Shown: positions 50,501 through 61,269, numbered from the stretch's first letter. The stretch: DNA of 64,000 nucleotides from Corallium rubrum (GCA_964035015.1 OZ035999.1:62001-126000), one strand, 5' to 3'. The notes: generated by a model from the letters alone, not told the origin. Translations and numbers: made by a program.

Positions 50501-53500
50501 TAGAGCCCTGCAAATTAATATGAAGAGAGCAACCTGAGGAACTGTTTATATGAAGGAAACTGTATTTTACAGCAAACTTTATGGCAACTTTGTAGAGCTG
50601 TATAATTTATTTACACGTCTGCCAACTACAGTACTAGGCAAAACTAATAATATAAGAACTCAATTTGATCATTTATCAATATGTTTAATTAAGAGTAAAA
50701 AGTTTACATTTATATGTACATATTAAATTGACGGTACCGAAAAAGATGGCATCTGTTGATTTACCTACAATCCTTTGCGGTCTGAAATTAGCGGTTAAAA
50801 GTTAAAACAGATGAACTTCGCAACAGTATAAAGTAATAAACATGATCAAAGTCATTGACGGCTTTCCCATTCTGCAGTTTATTAGGGGTAGATGTGCTTG
50901 ATAAGCAACTTCTGGTAACATCTGCATATGTTTTCTTAGGTGGAGAACATAAATTAATTATGTCAGGTTTCTGGGTTGGCAGTAACGGTACGAAGTGATT
51001 CGGGACCCAAGTAACCGAAGAATGACGTGACGTATTACTCCACATAACGACGATTGGCACTCTGGATGGATTTTCCTTTGTTGGGTTGAATGTCGTGTGT
51101 AAAATCGAAATCGTTTTGTCTAGGAGACCATTGACGGGTGGATAAATTGACACAATTCTGGTCTTCAGAATTGTGATGCTGCACTTATTGTCCAAGCGGA
51201 CGAATAGCTCCCGTTGACTGCGCAATCTTTCATTGCTACCGTGTAGTCAGGAGACACGAGGTTAATCCTGGTATGCTTGCGCTTCTTAATGTATGCCTCT
51301 TTGTTTGCCACCATCTCAATGCAGGTACGCACTCGTAACTCGGTTGCCAATGAAACGTTACCTATTATAGCAACTGACAATGCGTTAAATAGGCAGTTCC
51401 CGTCACCAGGTACGGCTGCAGGCATACGTCCGTAGGCACCACCTACAAAAACAGCATTGGAAGAATTCACATACATAATTATATTTCGAAATATATTATA
51501 AAATGCAAAAATTAATCGTGGTTCTTCGCATTTGAAAACCATGGGAGAGGATCGTATGTTTAGTTTTTTTTCGTGTTTTTTTTTCCATTTTTGCCGCCAT
51601 CAAACTTGTCAGTCGCTACAACGAGAATACGGACTCTGCTCATAGAGATCATAATGTAGAGGTCATTGTGCGCGGCGAATGTAAAAGGCGTAATGACTCT
51701 GAAATATAAAATAAAATATTTATTACTTATTTTTTTCCGGTCCGTATCCTACCAAATGCTGCTTTCTGATTGCCTATTAATGAGTTGAATACAAATAAAT
51801 AAAAAAACTCACCAGTTCTCTTCAATATGTTGTTTGCAATAACATCCACAGTCCACTTTCCAAACTGCAACTCGACGGTCCTCGACTGAGTAGCTGGAGT
51901 TCCCCGCAAAAAAACACCTTCAAGTTTGACGGCACTCTCTAGCATTCCAACATAGGTGGCATTGGTCAGGCGTTGAAGGGCATTTTCATAATCAAAAATA
52001 CCATCGACGTGTGTACAAGAGGAACACAGATAATCTTCTGTGAGGTCTTGTAACGCCTTTAAATCCTTCGCAGACAAATTGTCGCATTGCGCATGGTACC
52101 ACATTTGACATCCTTCACAAAAAATGGATTCATCATTGCACTGTTGACTGCAAGTACCACATGGCCACTTGCACTTAACGGAACGCGCTGATTTTCTAAC
52201 CATTTTGAAAAACTTTGAACTGAAAAATTCTAACTGGGAACAGAGAAGTTGTATAGTTGTGACAGCACACGAGGTCTGGTCAATAGTGATGACGCTCTTT
52301 TAGGAACAGCAATTTATACAGTAGTTGGCGAAAACAACAATATTAGCATATTCTTGTGTCTATTATTACTCACTATTGCATGCACGCAATAATATATTTT
52401 ACCCTTCACGGAAAACAGAGTAGTCGTACTATTCACAGTGAATTCCTCTTTGAAAAAAATATGGTAGCATATCGCACTTTTATTTAATTAGCGAAAAAAA
52501 TAGAAAAAAAAAGTTTTTTCATGGTGAAAAAAATGAACCCTCTATAGTTAAAATTGTCGCAATGGATGAACCAGGCGGAAATCTAATTTTGGTAAGAAAT
52601 ATTATTGCCCAGCATACTGCTTTAAACAAAACCATAACACAAAATAATTTTGAAAATATTTACTAACGTTTCGTTACTACACGTAACATCATCAAAGTGA
52701 TAAATATAGAATAAGATGAACTTATGTGAAAATAGCGAAAAAGGAGAGTGTAAATAAGACCTTTCTTATAAATGATCGGTAAGAAGCTCTCGACTGTAAA
52801 TGTTGGTTTTCGGTAAACCGAAGTAACGAAAGAACCATTGGAGCGTTGCAAATTAATATCAAGAAATGGAAGTGATTTATTAGATTCGATTTCGCAAGTA
52901 AAATTTATGAAAGCGCTTTGTTACCGTTTTGCATTGGAACGGGTATTGTCGGAGAGTATTCATAGGAAGTGTGTTGGCGGTGGTCGGCACTTGAATCAGT
53001 CTTGCTTATTGTTGAAGAGTACTCATGGAAGGGCGTTGACAATGGTTTGCATTTCAATGCACGGAATTGTTGATTAAGCCCTTGGGAGTTGCTTGGACCT
53101 TTGTATCCACATATTTGGTATACGTTTCAAAAATAGACACTGATGCGAGTTGTTTTTAGAATAGTATATAAACATCGCGGTATTCGTAACACGTGCAGGA
53201 ATTATATAAGCGAAATGGAAGTTATTGCAAGCAACAAGGGAGGAATGAAACTTTGCTTTGGTGGTTACATGTACACCAAACAGGTTTCCAAGCAAGAGAG
53301 ATTTGATGTCAAAACTAACTCTATAGACTATACCGAAAAATGTCTTTTATAAAACAGTGATGATTCGCAGTGATGATTCATCAGTAATGCACGTATATAT
53401 ACGTGCATTACTGATGAATCATCACTGCGAATCATCACTGTTTTTGGCTGTATTAATAAGTCATTACTCACTAGTAAAATATATTTTTACTTTTCTTTGG

Positions 53501-56500
53501 AAAAACGGCGCAATATATAAATGTCAGATAGAAATTAATATTAGCGGCTACTTTTACGAAATAAAGTATACGTAATAGTTCATAGACATAGTAACTAGAA
53601 GTTACTATCGCAAGGGAAGTGCTGCCTTGAAATGGCACGGGAGTCGGGAGTGACCATACTATTATTCTAGCGGCATTGTTTATCGGATATTTTTCACACG
53701 GCTTCCAACGTGTGCGTAGGTGACAGCGCGTTACGTTGCAAAAAAACGAATAATCAAATATTTTTTATTAAACAAACGCGATTCTCGATCAATCAAATTT
53801 ATTTCTTTATAGTTTAGAATATTTTTCATATCAACGTTAGCCATTAAACAGTTGTTATATACACGTTGTTTGTCTTTTGTCGGTTTTTGTCGGCTTTTGT
53901 CGGTTTTTGTCGGCTTTTGTCGGTTTTTGTCGGTAATTAGTATGACCGGTAATATTGGGTATTTACTAGAAGTTACTACCGCTTTATTAGTCACCACAGT
54001 CGCAAGATATCAGTCTGCATTGTCTTCCAACGATACGTAGGTTTTCTATAAGTATTTACCTTTGTATCGCCACTGTCCAATTTCTGAATAATATCCTGAA
54101 GCATGATTAGCCAAGTAGATAGTAGATATGCACAATCGAATCGGCATATTATAAAGTTCCTTATTCAGAGCTCCTTATTAAAATCCGTATAAAAAGTAAT
54201 CTTGAGCGAGGGCTGAGATTAGGCCTGAGAACGAATCATAACTTCCGTTGGGTCTGTTGGGCCCAACAAGAAACCCAACGGGAGCGCAATTCCTAATTCT
54301 TGACTCATATGCTGTTAACCTACGCCTATAAAAGGAATACATCCGGAGAAAGAAACCCAAAATAAACAATAAAGAAAAATGCAATGAACTTGTTGATTTA
54401 TTATTTTAATTATTTTAATGTCGTTTAATTTTAATTTATTTTAATGTTCTCCATGTTCTCTGAACCTTTTATCCATTTGTTCATCTTATAATAGTCTTAG
54501 AAATATTTACATTTTATACCTTGTGTTTACGTATTTTACACAATCTGTCACACCCACTGCATATAAACTCGGTTTAGCTTCTTCCTCGTTATCCTGATGA
54601 TGTCGTAGCACGACGAAAGCTTGATCAATAAATATTTTATATACATTTTCACACAGTAGCTTCGGGCCTCATTTGATCCTAACCTATTCAACTCAACATG
54701 CTACTGAAGGACAACTTCATCCGCTTAACGATAATAAAGACGTTTTACAATTATGTATGTGTTTTATAGCAGGCTTGGACTGACCTATGTGCCATTGTGC
54801 CAATAATAATAAATAATAATATAATAAAAAATCTTTATTTAATCACAGTAGTACAAACTCAGCTGAGCTGCTTTTCAAGCAACCATGAAATAAGCTGTAA
54901 AACTAATCTATTTACATCAATTATAATATACATTTATTAATTGTTTACATATGTATATGAAGTTATTTAAGATAATAAGGAAAAAAAGTACTATAAGAAC
55001 AAAATATTAATATTGGAAATCAATCTGGTATGCACTCAGAAGCATCCGTTAAGAGAAGCTTTATAAGATAGCAGAGGGAGAATCTTTTACTGAACTGGGC
55101 AATTGATTCCACAATTTCGCTCCACTGTAGCTGAAGCTCTTTTTTAGATATTCGCTATTCAATGCATGTGGCATGAAATAGTTATTTTGCGTGACACTCC
55201 TTAAACCATATGTAGTAGTTTGGGAACTCTTTGTAAACATGTCTGTCACGTGGCAATGGCACATGCACCCACCTTTAGAATACCTCTACTGCGTCCCATG
55301 AACTAATTATAATTGCTAAAATAGGTATTAAATGATATGGCTGTCTATTGCATGTAGTTTGTTACTGAATAATATTCTGCTTTCTTAAATCCAGGTTGTG
55401 TATTGTAATTAGGGGTAGACAGGAAAGTTGCTGTTCCATAAGATATATTTTCTTCCAGCACAGTGGCGTCGGAGTGACACTAAAAGTGGGGGGTCCCAAA
55501 AATTTAGGGGGGTCCAGGGGCATGCTCTCCCGGGAAATTTTGAAATCTAGAGTCTCTGAAATGCCATTTCCTGCATTTTAGGACAAGGATTTACCGAATT
55601 CTAAAGGTCCAAAAACGTCACAAAATACTCAAAAGACAACACTTTTCCAGACATTGAATATCTGCATTCAAATTTCTTTATTATATCTTTATTCAAAGTC
55701 GTGGGTTAATAGCTAGGGTTAGTGATTTTGTTAATCATAACTGTATTACTGGCCTTGTTTATTACTGGTCTTGTTAAAAAGTGGGGGTGCCAAACATATT
55801 CTGGCCCCCCCTCCCCCGCCCCCACCAAAAAAAGTGGGGGCCCCAGGCCCCCACCCCCCCCCCCCCCCCCCCACTCCCTGCTTCCAACGCCCCTGTTCCA
55901 GCAAATGGTAAGCCTGTTGGCCTGCACTTTTGTGTTGTTTTTATATAAAGTTTCTGTGAGTTAATCATACATGGGAGAACAATAATGGCAACAACAATCA
56001 CCAATTTTGAAATCTTTCTATTTACAGAGGCTTGTGGGCAAATTTGTCTGTAATGCACCAAGTAGGTGAATGTCATTTTTATTAATTTATTTTTTTAACT
56101 GCACCCCTCTCCCTAATGGCACTGTCCCTAATACAAAGCCAGTCCAACTCTGTTTTATAGCATGGTGTTGAAATATTTTTGAACAATTTTGAATTTAACA
56201 ACATACCTGTCCAGTTCTGGTCTGTATATCCACCAAAAATATAATCCCCAACTTTCACAAGTGTCACTGTAGGACCCTTATTGTCGCAACATCTGTGAAA
56301 ATCTCGTCCACCCCATCCATCTCTGGTAGCTCGATAAGAAAGACGCCATTGAAACTGATCATCCAACCATTCTACCATTTGTTTGCCATATTCCAAATGA
56401 CAATTCAAAATAATTGAGGTATTACATAATTCACAAGGAACTGCTGCAGGACGACATGCTAGATAAGAAAGTAAATTACATATGATCCACCCATTCCTGC

Positions 56501-57848
56501 TAAAAGGCGGTGCCCTGATTATTGACGTCATAAACTCTCCATCAAAAATGTCGCGTTAAAAAACGTCGCGTAAAAGATGTTACTTGCCATTGACTACTCT
56601 GAAGTAGAGAAAATACCTCAGACCTTCTGAAGGTTTTATCTGGAGTTGAATAAACTACAACATGTACTATCTACCTTTAGTTAATTTTTATTTCTGTTTA
56701 GTTATATAAATCTTACCAACTTTTCCCAGTTTATCCAAGAACGTCGTTACATCATTGTCGTTGATTGGGGTGCTTTGATATTCAATGTTGCCATCGTGAA
56801 CAGGTTTCATATTCCGTGGTCGCTCTTCTTTCATTCTTTTTATATTCTCGTGAATCATATTTTGTGACGAAAGGATTTCTTCATCGTTGCCTTTCTCAAG
56901 AAGGTTCTTGGCTAGATTGAAAGAACCTTTTACTTTATCCACGTGACGTTTCACTTCGCTTTCTTGTTTCACAAGTGGTTCGTGAGTTTCTTTGTATTTC
57001 TTCTCCACTTCATTCATCATCAGTTTGGCTTTCTCTTCCAGCTTTTGGGTAAAGATTTTTAAAACTTCTTGTTTCTGCTGAGTGATGTCTTTCTTTGCTT
57101 TCTTTGCATTGTCTTCCAGAGACTGTTTGGCATTTGATATCAACTCTAATGTGTCGTTGCCTTCCTTTAGACTTTTTTCTAAGATTGTACAACGCGATGC
57201 TAATACTTCTCTTTGCTTCTCAGCCACTTCGCCAACCGAGAGACATGAATGATTTTGCTTGATGTGATTCAAGACCATACAATGACTACAGATCAGTTCT
57301 TTACATGTTTCGCAATAGAACTTAAGGGTCTTGTTCTCATGTTTCTTGCAGTAAAGTTTTGCTCTGATCTTTGCTTGGTTCTCAGGTTGACTCAACTCGT
57401 TTACTGATAGCACAGCGTGTTTCTTGTTGGCCTGGCTGTACCAAGTTTCATGAGCTTCGAAACATTTTTCGCACATGAACACCTCACATGTTGTACATCG
57501 AGTAACGGCTGCCTCTTGGCAACGAGAACATTTAGAAACCTTTGCTTGTCGTTGAATCGCCATCACATCTAACATATTTCGGATAAAATGACTGCTCGCC
57601 ATTCCTGCTACTTCATCTTTTGATTTCAGATTAAATTCTGACCGACATGTTGGACAGTTGAATACTTCAATCTTTTTACCAGCTGCTTCCTGACGATGGC
57701 GTTTTACAAACTTCTCTAAACATACTTTGCAGAAAGAATGAAAGCAAGGCAATGTTCGAGGTTCGTTCAAAGTTTCTAAGCAAATTGTACATGTCAGTAA
57801 GGATTCTAGTTCATCAACTGGAACGACGTCGGTCCAAGAAGTAGCCAT
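41233..57848 (-). CDS. TRIM-TLDc gene E, intact exons, 563 aa, with a 14.7-kb intron 2
   Basis: Exons 57848-56717, 56458-56207 and 41540-41233 (1132 + 252 + 308 nt) join in phase 1 without a stop. Domain order as in gene C. It combines a gene A-like YSQANKKH linker with the gene C-like CSHCMVLNH B-box2. Intron 2 is 1.7-3.6 kb in other copies but here contains an 11.2-kb composite insertion and a hAT-like element. Correct splicing across it is plausible but unproven. An alternative is that exon 3 at 41233 is now an orphan. Confidence 0.8.
41903..42124. mobile_element. 222-bp MITE in intron 2 of gene E
   Basis: Ends TTACTGTATTTCTGTAGC and the exact inverse. The same insertion is in gene F (63056-63276) and absent from genes B, C and D. 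Flanking TA suggests a TA target. Confidence 0.65.
42303..42443. repeat. Tandem duplication of a TTCAGTTGCTATTTGAAG block
   Basis: A block of about 80 bp ending ACACTGATACACAGGGC occurs twice here and once at the corresponding place in gene F (near 63480-63540). Confidence 0.65.
42798..42905. repeat. GAGGGATGTATA palindromic cluster
   Basis: Repeats of GAGGGATGTAT and its inverse ATACATCCCTC surround a short core and form nested hairpins. It recurs in gene F near 63900-63990. Confidence 0.6.
43391..43493. mobile_element. 85-bp hAT-type MITE in intron 2 of gene E
   Basis: Element 43400-43484 with flanking CTGTGTAGA / CTGTGCAGA. Same site as in gene B. Confidence 0.65.
43535..43800 (+). pseudogene. 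Penelope-like element fragment: GIY-YIG endonuclease end
   Basis: The translation reads VVDEITCNTCHESYIGST, a GIY-YIG-type ESYIGST core, then a frameshift at CACACATGATAG and RIKEHVTKPSSSVYKHLASH. This is the C-terminal pattern of reverse transcriptases of Penelope-like retroelements. It is broken and short, and probably inert. Confidence 0.6.
43810..43866. repeat. GTTGGG/CCCAAC hairpin, left copy
   Basis: GTTGGGTTTCTCGTTGGG is followed by CCAACAGACCCAACGAG and forms a hairpin. A closely similar stretch lies in the opposite orientation at 54246-54300, so the two could be terminal repeats of a roughly 10.5-kb element. Confidence 0.6.
44200..45475. repeat. 1.3-kb CCCAACGGACCCAACAGA minisatellite
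   Basis: About 35-50-bp higher-order units made of CCCAACGGA, CCCAACAGA and AACGAATTTTAAG words are repeated with changes. The words are those of the flanking hairpin (43810-43866), so the array seems to have expanded from it. Open frames such as runs of VGSVGSVGF on the minus strand are artefacts. Confidence 0.9.
45488..45735. repeat. About 48-51-bp tandem repeat, open on both strands
   Basis: Four to five degenerate units of a GCAAAAACAAAGTGCCGTTTT-like block. Plus-strand frame 45473-45769 reads as repeats of RRFVISFVGIAKTK; the minus strand is also open. I regard it as a minisatellite, though a repeat protein cannot be excluded. Confidence 0.6.
45764..49190. mobile_element. 3.4-kb foldback element with tandem-repeat arms
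   Basis: The left arm (45776-46330) consists of about 20-23-bp repeats of TATATAAAACTTGTTGC. The right arm (about 48893-49175) is the inverse, ATATATTTGCCAACAAG. The extremes AATAATACTTGGCTGACAT and its near inverse mark the ends. Foldback transposons characteristically have such repeat-built inverted arms. The interior (46331-48892) has no recognised gene. Confidence 0.65.
47990..48260. mobile_element. GCAACAAAATTTTGTTGC-rich MITE, relative of the 285-bp family
   Basis: The sequence is built from GCAAC words and TTGCAACGCAAC-like palindromes like the 285-bp MITE, but is strongly diverged. It sits inside the foldback element. Confidence 0.5.
49191..50261. other. Unassigned AT-rich DNA
   Basis: I see no gene, RNA or clear repeat in this stretch between the foldback element and the next minisatellite. 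Confidence 0.5.
50262..50385. repeat. CCGACAAAAA minisatellite, left member of an inverted pair
   Basis: Repeats of ACCGACAAAAACCGAC and AAAGCCGAC begin after GGTCATACTAATTACCGAC. The inverse, ending GTCGGTAATTAGTATGACC, lies at 53870-53946. The pair encloses the PHD-OTU gene and the reverse-transcriptase fragment. Confidence 0.8.
50788..52203 (-). pseudogene. PHD-finger/OTU-fold (vertnin-like) gene with a frameshift
   Basis: Exon 1 (52203-51813) encodes a PHD finger: CGTC...C, then CEGCQMWYHAQC and CSSC. It ends at the consensus donor ACTG|GTGAGT. The acceptor TTTTTGTAG at 51443 starts exon 2 at 51442 in matching phase. Exon 2 has AVPGDGNCLFNALS, the catalytic Asp-Gly-Asn-Cys box of OTU cysteine proteases, and MKDCAVNGSYSSAW. 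The frame breaks near 51165-51180. One frame over, it continues with IVSIYPPVNGLLDKT and WVPNHFVPLLP, which supplies the OTU histidine, to a stop at 50788. OTU enzymes remove ubiquitin. Cnidarian proteins of this make-up are often named vertnin, but protease activity in them is not assured. It is probably a passenger or component of the surrounding mobile DNA, now inactive. Confidence 0.7.
51443..51812 (-). other. Intron of the PHD-OTU gene containing a transposon piece
   Basis: At about 51730-51775 it has TTTTTTTCCGGTCCGTATCC and following bases, the same start as the 36572 insertion. The piece supplies the stop for the unspliced frame. Confidence 0.5.
52660..52915 (-). pseudogene. Penelope-like reverse-transcriptase fragment with hammerhead-like 3' end
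   Basis: The minus-strand frame reads NFTCEIESNKSLPFLDINLQ, then VYRKPTFT and FLPIIYKKGLIYTLLFRYFH, the conserved end of the reverse-transcriptase domain in Penelope-like elements. A few residues are missing after PTFT. It then runs into TTTGATGATGTTAC and GTAACGAAACG (52697-52667), a hammerhead-like stem. It is 5'-truncated and internally deleted. Confidence 0.6.
53351..53444. repeat. Perfect 94-bp palindrome
   Basis: The two 47-bp halves meet at the TATA centre (53397|53398) with no spacer and no mismatch that I can see. The arms include CAGTGATGATTCGCAGTGAT. Unrelated to the MITE ends elsewhere in the window. Confidence 0.85.
53870..53946. repeat. TTTTTGTCGG minisatellite, right member of the inverted pair
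   Basis: Inverse of 50262-50385, with the same flanking word GGTAATTAGTATGACC. Confidence 0.8.
54246..54300. repeat. GTTGGG/CCCAAC hairpin, right copy
   Basis: Reverse-complement relative of 43810-43866, including the neighbouring TTAGGAA word. Only one unit is present here, with no minisatellite. Confidence 0.6.
54594..54620 (+). other. Hammerhead-like motif near the right junction
   Basis: CTGATGA, then U and a 5-bp stem GTCGT / ACGAC with an AGC loop, then GAAAGC. CUGAUGA and GAAA boxes are both intact. One extra base separates the first box from stem II, so this is only a candidate ribozyme. The setting fits the end of a Penelope-like element. Confidence 0.35.
55453..55903. mobile_element. 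435-bp hAT-like element in intron 2 of gene E
   Basis: The element 55461-55895 begins CAGTGGCGTCGGAG and ends CCAACGCCCCTG, short hAT-type inverted ends. It is flanked by the exact 8-bp repeat TTCCAGCA (55453-55460 and 55896-55903). The interior is G/C-tract rich with no transposase. A related fragment is at 14578-14660. Confidence 0.75.
56207..56458 (-). CDS. Gene E exon 2: TLDc N-terminal half
   Basis: 252 nt with conserved splice sites. Motifs WRLSYRATRDGWGGRDFH and FGGYTDQNW are intact. The intron just upstream has diverged, so the open stretch and ATG seen there in other copies are not conserved. Confidence 0.87.
56717..57848 (-). CDS. Gene E exon 1: RING-B-box1-B-box2-coiled coil
   Basis: Start at MATSWTD (57848). 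RING (CTIC...CPTC), B-box1 with the YSQANKKH linker and the CSHCMVLNH-type B-box2 (about residues 167-200) are complete, followed by the coiled coil. The donor is GTTG|GTAAGA (56717|56716). Confidence 0.88.
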
Positions 57849-57951
57849 TGTAGACAACGTTTTCTTCAAAAAGTGTAGTAGTTTCTCGTAAACTTAATCA
57901 GCAAACGAAACTAGAAATCGTTTGACTCAGTTCGGATCTGGGAAGTCTTTC

Positions 57952-57961
57952 TTTCGGTTTC
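57952..57961 (-). promoter_or_regulatory. ISRE/IRF-like site upstream of gene E
   Basis: Minus-strand GAAACCGAAA, 104 bp before the ATG, same context as genes A and C. Confidence 0.4.
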
Positions 57962-58318
57962 GCAATAGCCAATTCTCAGTAAATGGTAATATGATTCCTT
58001 ATTTCATGGTAAACTATGTAATATCCTGCTGTGATTGGTTTTCTATTTTGATATTTCCATATTCTTATATAGCCTAATGTTATTTCATTGGAGGAATCCG
58101 CCCTGGCCTGCACCACATCCATACCAGTACATGCGTATTGAACAGTACCTAGCAACGCGATTAGGTTCAAAACCTTTCTGTTTATCTTAATTTAACGTGT
58201 AAAGCAAGGCGATATAACACAAGCGGTTTTATTTACAGGTGCGATTATAGTTAATTAAAGATGCATTCAACGATGTGATTTATTCCTGCATTTCATTATG
58301 TTAAACACCGCAATATTA

Positions 58319-58577
58319 CCTGTCTGGCGGTCTCACAATACCTGGGGGTATTAACGAACGAACGAACGAACGAACGAACGAACGAACGAACGAACGAACG
58401 AACGAACGAACGAACGAACGAACGAACGAACGAACGAACGAACGAACGAACGAACGAACGAACGAACGAACGAACGAACGAACGAACGAACGAACGAACG
58501 AACGAACGAACGAACTGTCTGGCGGTCTCACAATACCTGGGGGTATTAAACGAACGAACGAACGAATGAATGAATGA
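58319..58577. repeat. AACG microsatellite upstream of gene E with duplicated flank
   Basis: The flank CTGTCTGGCGGTCTCACAAT with its GGGGGTATTAA end occurs before the array (58320-58352) and again after it (58515-58549). A second short AACG/AATG array follows. This is a local duplication caused by the repeat. Confidence 0.9.
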
Positions 58578-60139
58578 ATTAAATCATATTACACCATGGT
58601 GAAACATGAAAAGTATTTTACTGTTATTGCGTTCATGATGTTATCATTATATTATCGTCATCACCTCCAACACCACCCACCACTACTATTACCACCTCTA
58701 CCAACCATATAACCGCCACACCATGCACCATTAGCACCACCAACATTAGCACCACCACCATTACCACCACATCATTACCACCACTATTACCATTATCATC
58801 ATTTATTTACAGACTTTATTGGTATACTAAATATTGTAATGTTATTAAATCTAAACTCTATTTAATATACAATTAAGAACTATCCTAAGTTAAAATTTAA
58901 TTATTTACAAGAGCAACAATGCTTTTACAGTTCATGATTTAATAGTCATATAAGTATAATTCTTCTTTTCTAATATTTTTATAGTAAATTACAAAAAAAT
59001 GCTTGCTCACTAAGGAATTTTGTCCATAATCATGTGAGTAAATGTTTTTCAAATTACTATATAGCTAATCATTCTGTGTTAATGAACTTCTACATTTTCT
59101 AATCTTGTCTTTACACTGCTAAATAACTAAGTTTGATTAAGTAGTAACAGTTGATATTTTATTTTAAACATTTAAAACACAACAAAATCTACCTGACTTT
59201 TGAACTTAAAAGAAACATAAACGTGCTTTCAACTTCGTAAAAAGTTAAAAAAACTTTTATAGTTGAAAGAAAGATAAACGTGACTAAAAAATAAGCCGTT
59301 AAAATGTCATTTTTTAGCTTCATAAAAAGATGTAATCAATTGCAAAAAAATCCTTTTAACGGAATTCAATTAAAATGGGAAAATATTTTCCAAAAGGCTT
59401 CTAGAGGAATCGCGTTTTCCGTTTGTGATCTCTCTCATTCTATTTTTTTTTTCAATTGGTGCTCTCCTTTCGAAATTTCTAGATCTGCTCCTAAGAGCTT
59501 TAGTTTGTGATGTTTTCTGTAAGTGCTGTTGCACTTGTTTTAAATTCTTGTTAAAATTTCTTTTTCTTGTTTTTTCTTCTTTTTCTTTACTCTGTAAGAG
59601 TTAGAACTTGGTTATATAGAGTTAGGGTTATAAGACAACGTTTTAGGGTTGGTTGGGATAGGATTTTGTTCAACGACATGACCTAGGTTCTTTATAAGTG
59701 TAAACAATTGAGTGCTGTGTACGTAGTGTTTTGGATAATAACAAAGTGAAATGATGGCGAACTGCTGAGATTTCAGAAACGAAATACTGACGTTTCAAGC
59801 GCAGCCCTGCATCAGAGTTTACTTAAGAAAACTGATAAAGGGTTCCGCTCCAACTGACATCAGTTATTCCTTACTGTCATAAAAGACTCTGCTCGAAACA
59901 TCAGTATTTCGTTTTTTAAATCTCGTCAGCTTGCCATCTTTTCGTTTTATTAAGTCAGTTTTCCAATCATGGCAGAAACTGGCTTGCAGCTCGCAGCGAG
60001 TACTTACATCTAATTAAAAAGAACTCCGAGTGAAAAAACAAGCACTATGAGTTAGTTTGAATTAGATGTAAGTACTCACAGTGAGCTGCAAGTCAGTTTC
60101 TGCCATGACTGGAAAAGAGGCTTTATATAGGTTCTGCTT

Positions 60140-60424
60140 AAGGCCATGCCACACAAGGCAATTTTCCTTGCAACTTGCAACGCAATGGCGTTGTATTGCA
60201 AGTTGCAAGAAAGATTTCCTCGTGTGGCACCCCATGTTTACAACTAGTCTTGCAACGAAAAATTGCGTTGTGAGTCTCAGAGAAAGTAGAAGCAGCTTCT
60301 ACTTTTCGCAACGCTACGAGACAAGTTACAGCGTGTCACTCCCCCACTGCAACTCGCAATATTTTTTTTCGACAAAAATTGCGTTGCAAGTTGCAAGGAA
60401 AATTGCCTCGTGTGACATGGCCTT
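60140..60424. mobile_element. 285-bp MITE, copy 5
   Basis: Same element and position as copy 1, with slightly more decayed ends. Confidence 0.8.
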
Positions 60425-60673
60425 TAGTCTGCTTCGCAGAGATCTCTTCGGCTCCAACACAAGGAATAGCAAGTTTATAATATTGAGGGCCTTACAGGCA
60501 ATGTAGAAAAGTAGAAATACAAATCGAAAATGTTTAAAAGGTTGGTGTACTGCTGAATTGAAATACTCATTAAGGAAGACTAACGTTCTTAGTCTTAGCG
60601 TAGGTCCTTTGTCAAAGAGAAATTTGTACTGAAACAGAAATACAACAATTTTCACAATTTTTAAATTTCACAA

Positions 60674-60836
<163 letters not shown>

Positions 60837-61269
60837 GATGAAGGATCTTCGCTCAAAACGGCTGGACCTGCTTCGTGAGTATTTCAGCTGTACACCAACT
60901 TTTTATAGTCAAACCAGATGTTCTCTTGCGTGCGATTTTGCAATATTGATACGCAACATTGCGATTTTGATTGATGGATTCAATCAGCAACCTGCAAACG
61001 CTTTATCACGATTCCTCGACGAGTTGCCCTAAAAAATCGTTTTAAATGCCAAACTTTGGATAATGCGAAATTCTACATAAAGTTAGAGCCATTACCTTCA
61101 AGCATAACATAACATTCGTGTGTTGTTCGATGTTTAAAACCAATATTCTAAGCAACCCGAATCGTGATAAAGCGTTTGCAAGTTGCTGATTGAATCTGCC
61201 AATCAAAATTGCAATGTTGCGTATCAATATTGCAAAGTCGTATAAGAGAACATCCGGTTTGACTATAAA

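Larger units (their letters stand above)
43529..54736. mobile_element. 11.2-kb composite insertion in intron 2 of gene E
   Basis: Gene B reads straight through the word GATAATAAAGAC. In gene E this word occurs at the left junction and again at the right junction, with 11.2 kb between, so the repeat is consistent with a 12-bp target duplication. The contents include several paired inverted repeats (43.81/54.29 kb, 45.8/49.1 kb and 50.26/53.94 kb), Penelope-like fragments and a PHD-OTU gene. Nested insertions are likely, and I cannot say which pair marks the outer element. Confidence 0.6.
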
